Assembly (NCBI GenBank): GCA_947624125.1
Contig: CANQIY010000051.1
Span: forward strand, 1-7,075
Origin: an uncultured Bacilli bacterium
GTDB lineage: Bacteria; Bacillota_I; Bacilli_A; RF39; UBA660
Length of the DNA stretch: 7,075 nt
Reading direction: 5' to 3'
In this document: positions 5,988 to 7,075 of the stretch, one piece after another
Layout of the letters: the number at the start of each line of letters is the position of its first letter
How positions within the stretch are numbered: the stretch's first letter is position 1
Made by a program: the position numbers and the translations under genes
Notes under the pieces: model-generated
What the model was told of the DNA's origin: nothing
The model's input: only the letters and a program-made list of their open reading frames with translations
Databases searched by the model: none

Positions 5988-7075
5988 ATGCAAGTTATTA
6001 ACAAGAAGATAATTGTTATTTTTATATGTTTAAGTATTTTTATATTTGGTATATGTAAATTATTTGATAAAGAAAAAGTAGTGTTAGATGATGTTAAATT
6101 AGATATAAATAATTCTAAAGATAATTTAGCTATTTATATAGAGAAATATGATGAGAGTGGCAATGCATCTTATGTAGAAAGTGATAATAATGAATTTCCA
6201 ACAGATGATTATGTATATAATAAAAATTTAAGTGGATGTTTAGATAGTAATAGTAATGAAGTAAGTGATGCTTTAAATTATAATTATGTTAGTAAAGAAA
6301 TAAATTTAAAAGTAAATAAACCAGTCACATGTTATGTATATTATGATTATAAAGGAGAAGGAACAGAAACTATACCATATAAAATAAGAAGTATAGAAGA
6401 TTTGTTAGATTTAAGTTTGAATACTATCAAAGGAAATAATCATACAAATGAATATTTTAAATTAACAAGAGATTTAGATTTTAGAGATAGTAATTCTTAT
6501 AATGATAGTGAAAGAACAGACTATGGAGAATTAAATGGAATAGATGATGATGGTAACAAATTAATGAATGAATTAACAACAGGAACGGGATGGGTACCTA
6601 TTGGAACAAGCAACAATAATTTTTATGGCATATTTGATGGTAATAATAAAAGAATAGATAATTTATATCTAAAAAAGAGTTCAGCAGGTTTATTTTTGGT
6701 TATAAATAACGCTACAATAAAAAATTTAACTTTAAGTGGTGATATAAAAATGACTTCTGGTAATGGTGGAGGTTTTGTTTCTACAACTTTTGGAAATTCA
6801 ATAATTGATAATTGTCATAATGAAGTAAATGTAACTTCATTAGCTAATAGTGGTTCAACCGGGGGAATAATTGGCGGAACCGGAGGAACTGAAGGAGCAA
6901 AATTAATCATTAAAAATAGTAGTAATAAAGGTAATATAAGTGGAAGTAATAATACAGGAGGCATAATTGGTGCTCATGCAACTGATTTAACAATAGAGAA
7001 TAGTCATAATGAAGGAATAATTACTAATTCTTTAGGGCAACATGCAGGAGGCTTATTAGGAAGAGACAATGGCTC
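5988..7075 (+). CDS. Membrane-anchored surface protein with GLUG-like repeats (3' truncated by window edge)
   Basis: The frame is open from the ATG at 5988 to the window end, giving 362 complete codons with no stop seen. AAAGGGAG lies eight bases upstream. The N-terminus has Lys6-Lys7 then a hydrophobic stretch (about 8-22, IIVIFICLSIFIFGI). There is no AXA cleavage site, and the lipobox is poor around Cys23, so it looks like a signal anchor with the rest outside the cell. Residues 40-120 form a small domain with two cysteines (Cys84, Cys115), the second in PVTCYVYYDY, resembling repeats in surface proteins of uncultured Bacillota. From about 132 a GLUG-type module follows: GWVPIG...FYGIFDGNN (201-220), then AGLF near 233 and GGxxG-like turns at 260, 292, 324 and 354. 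This spacing of roughly 30 residues suggests a right-handed beta-helix or solenoid. It is rich in Asn, Ser, Asp and Gly. A role in adhesion or the cell surface is inferred; the ligand is unknown. Its promoter carries the G9 tract. Confidence 0.85.
   Translation, partial: MQVINKKIIVIFICLSIFIFGICKLFDKEKVVLDDVKLDINNSKDNLAIYIEKYDESGNASYVESDNNEFPTDDYVYNKNLSGCLDSNSNEVSDALNYNYVSKEINLKVNKPVTCYVYYDYKGEGTETIPYKIRSIEDLLDLSLNTIKGNNHTNEYFKLTRDLDFRDSNSYNDSERTDYGELNGIDDDGNKLMNELTTGTGWVPIGTSNNNFYGIFDGNNKRIDNLYLKKSSAGLFLVINNATIKNLTLSGDIKMTSGNGGGFVSTTFGNSIIDNCHNEVNVTSLANSGSTGGIIGGTGGTEGAKLIIKNSSNKGNISGSNNTGGIIGAHATDLTIENSHNEGIITNSLGQHAGGLLGRDNG

Noticed and set aside
1..7075. Use of TGA as a tryptophan codon (Mollicutes code)
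   Set aside because: No in-frame TGA occurs in any gene, visible tryptophans are TGG, and all five stops are TAA, so there is no support, although the rare use of TGA means it is not strictly excluded.

Overview
This is an AT-rich, gene-dense stretch from a low-GC Gram-positive bacterium (Bacillota). The evidence is an RNA polymerase beta' subunit without the large trigger-loop insertion found in Proteobacteria, strong AGGAGG-type ribosome binding sites, short U-tailed terminators, and a paired YmfF/YmfH-type M16 peptidase locus typical of Bacilli. All five visible stop codons are TAA, and every tryptophan is TGG with no in-frame TGA, so nothing suggests the Mollicutes code. The small AT-rich style and the architecture of the last gene recall uncultured gut Bacilli of the RF39 type, but that placement is a guess. 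All genes lie on the + strand.

Layout: (1) bases 1-1880 hold the 3' part of rpoC, closed by an intrinsic terminator. (2) Bases 1937-5920 form one or two short transcription units: a DUF1653 protein overlapping a dGTPase-like HD phosphohydrolase by 8 nt, then, behind an internal extended -10 promoter, an overlapping pair of M16 peptidase-like genes. The first of the pair lacks the zinc site and the second has it. A second intrinsic terminator closes the block. (3) Bases 5930-7075 hold a strong promoter and the 5' part of a membrane-anchored, GLUG-like/beta-helix surface protein gene that runs off the window.

The standout is the promoter of that last gene. A tract of nine consecutive G residues fills most of the 16-bp spacer between a near-consensus -35 (TTGACT) and a perfect -10 (TATAAT). 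In such AT-rich DNA this is the signature of transcriptional phase variation by slipped-strand mispairing, with the same logic as the poly-G spacer of Neisseria meningitidis porA. One added G would give the optimal 17-bp spacer. A second, subtler observation is that two promoters in the window share an 18-nt module fusing the -10 box to the Shine-Dalgarno sequence, predicting mRNAs that begin at the ribosome binding site.
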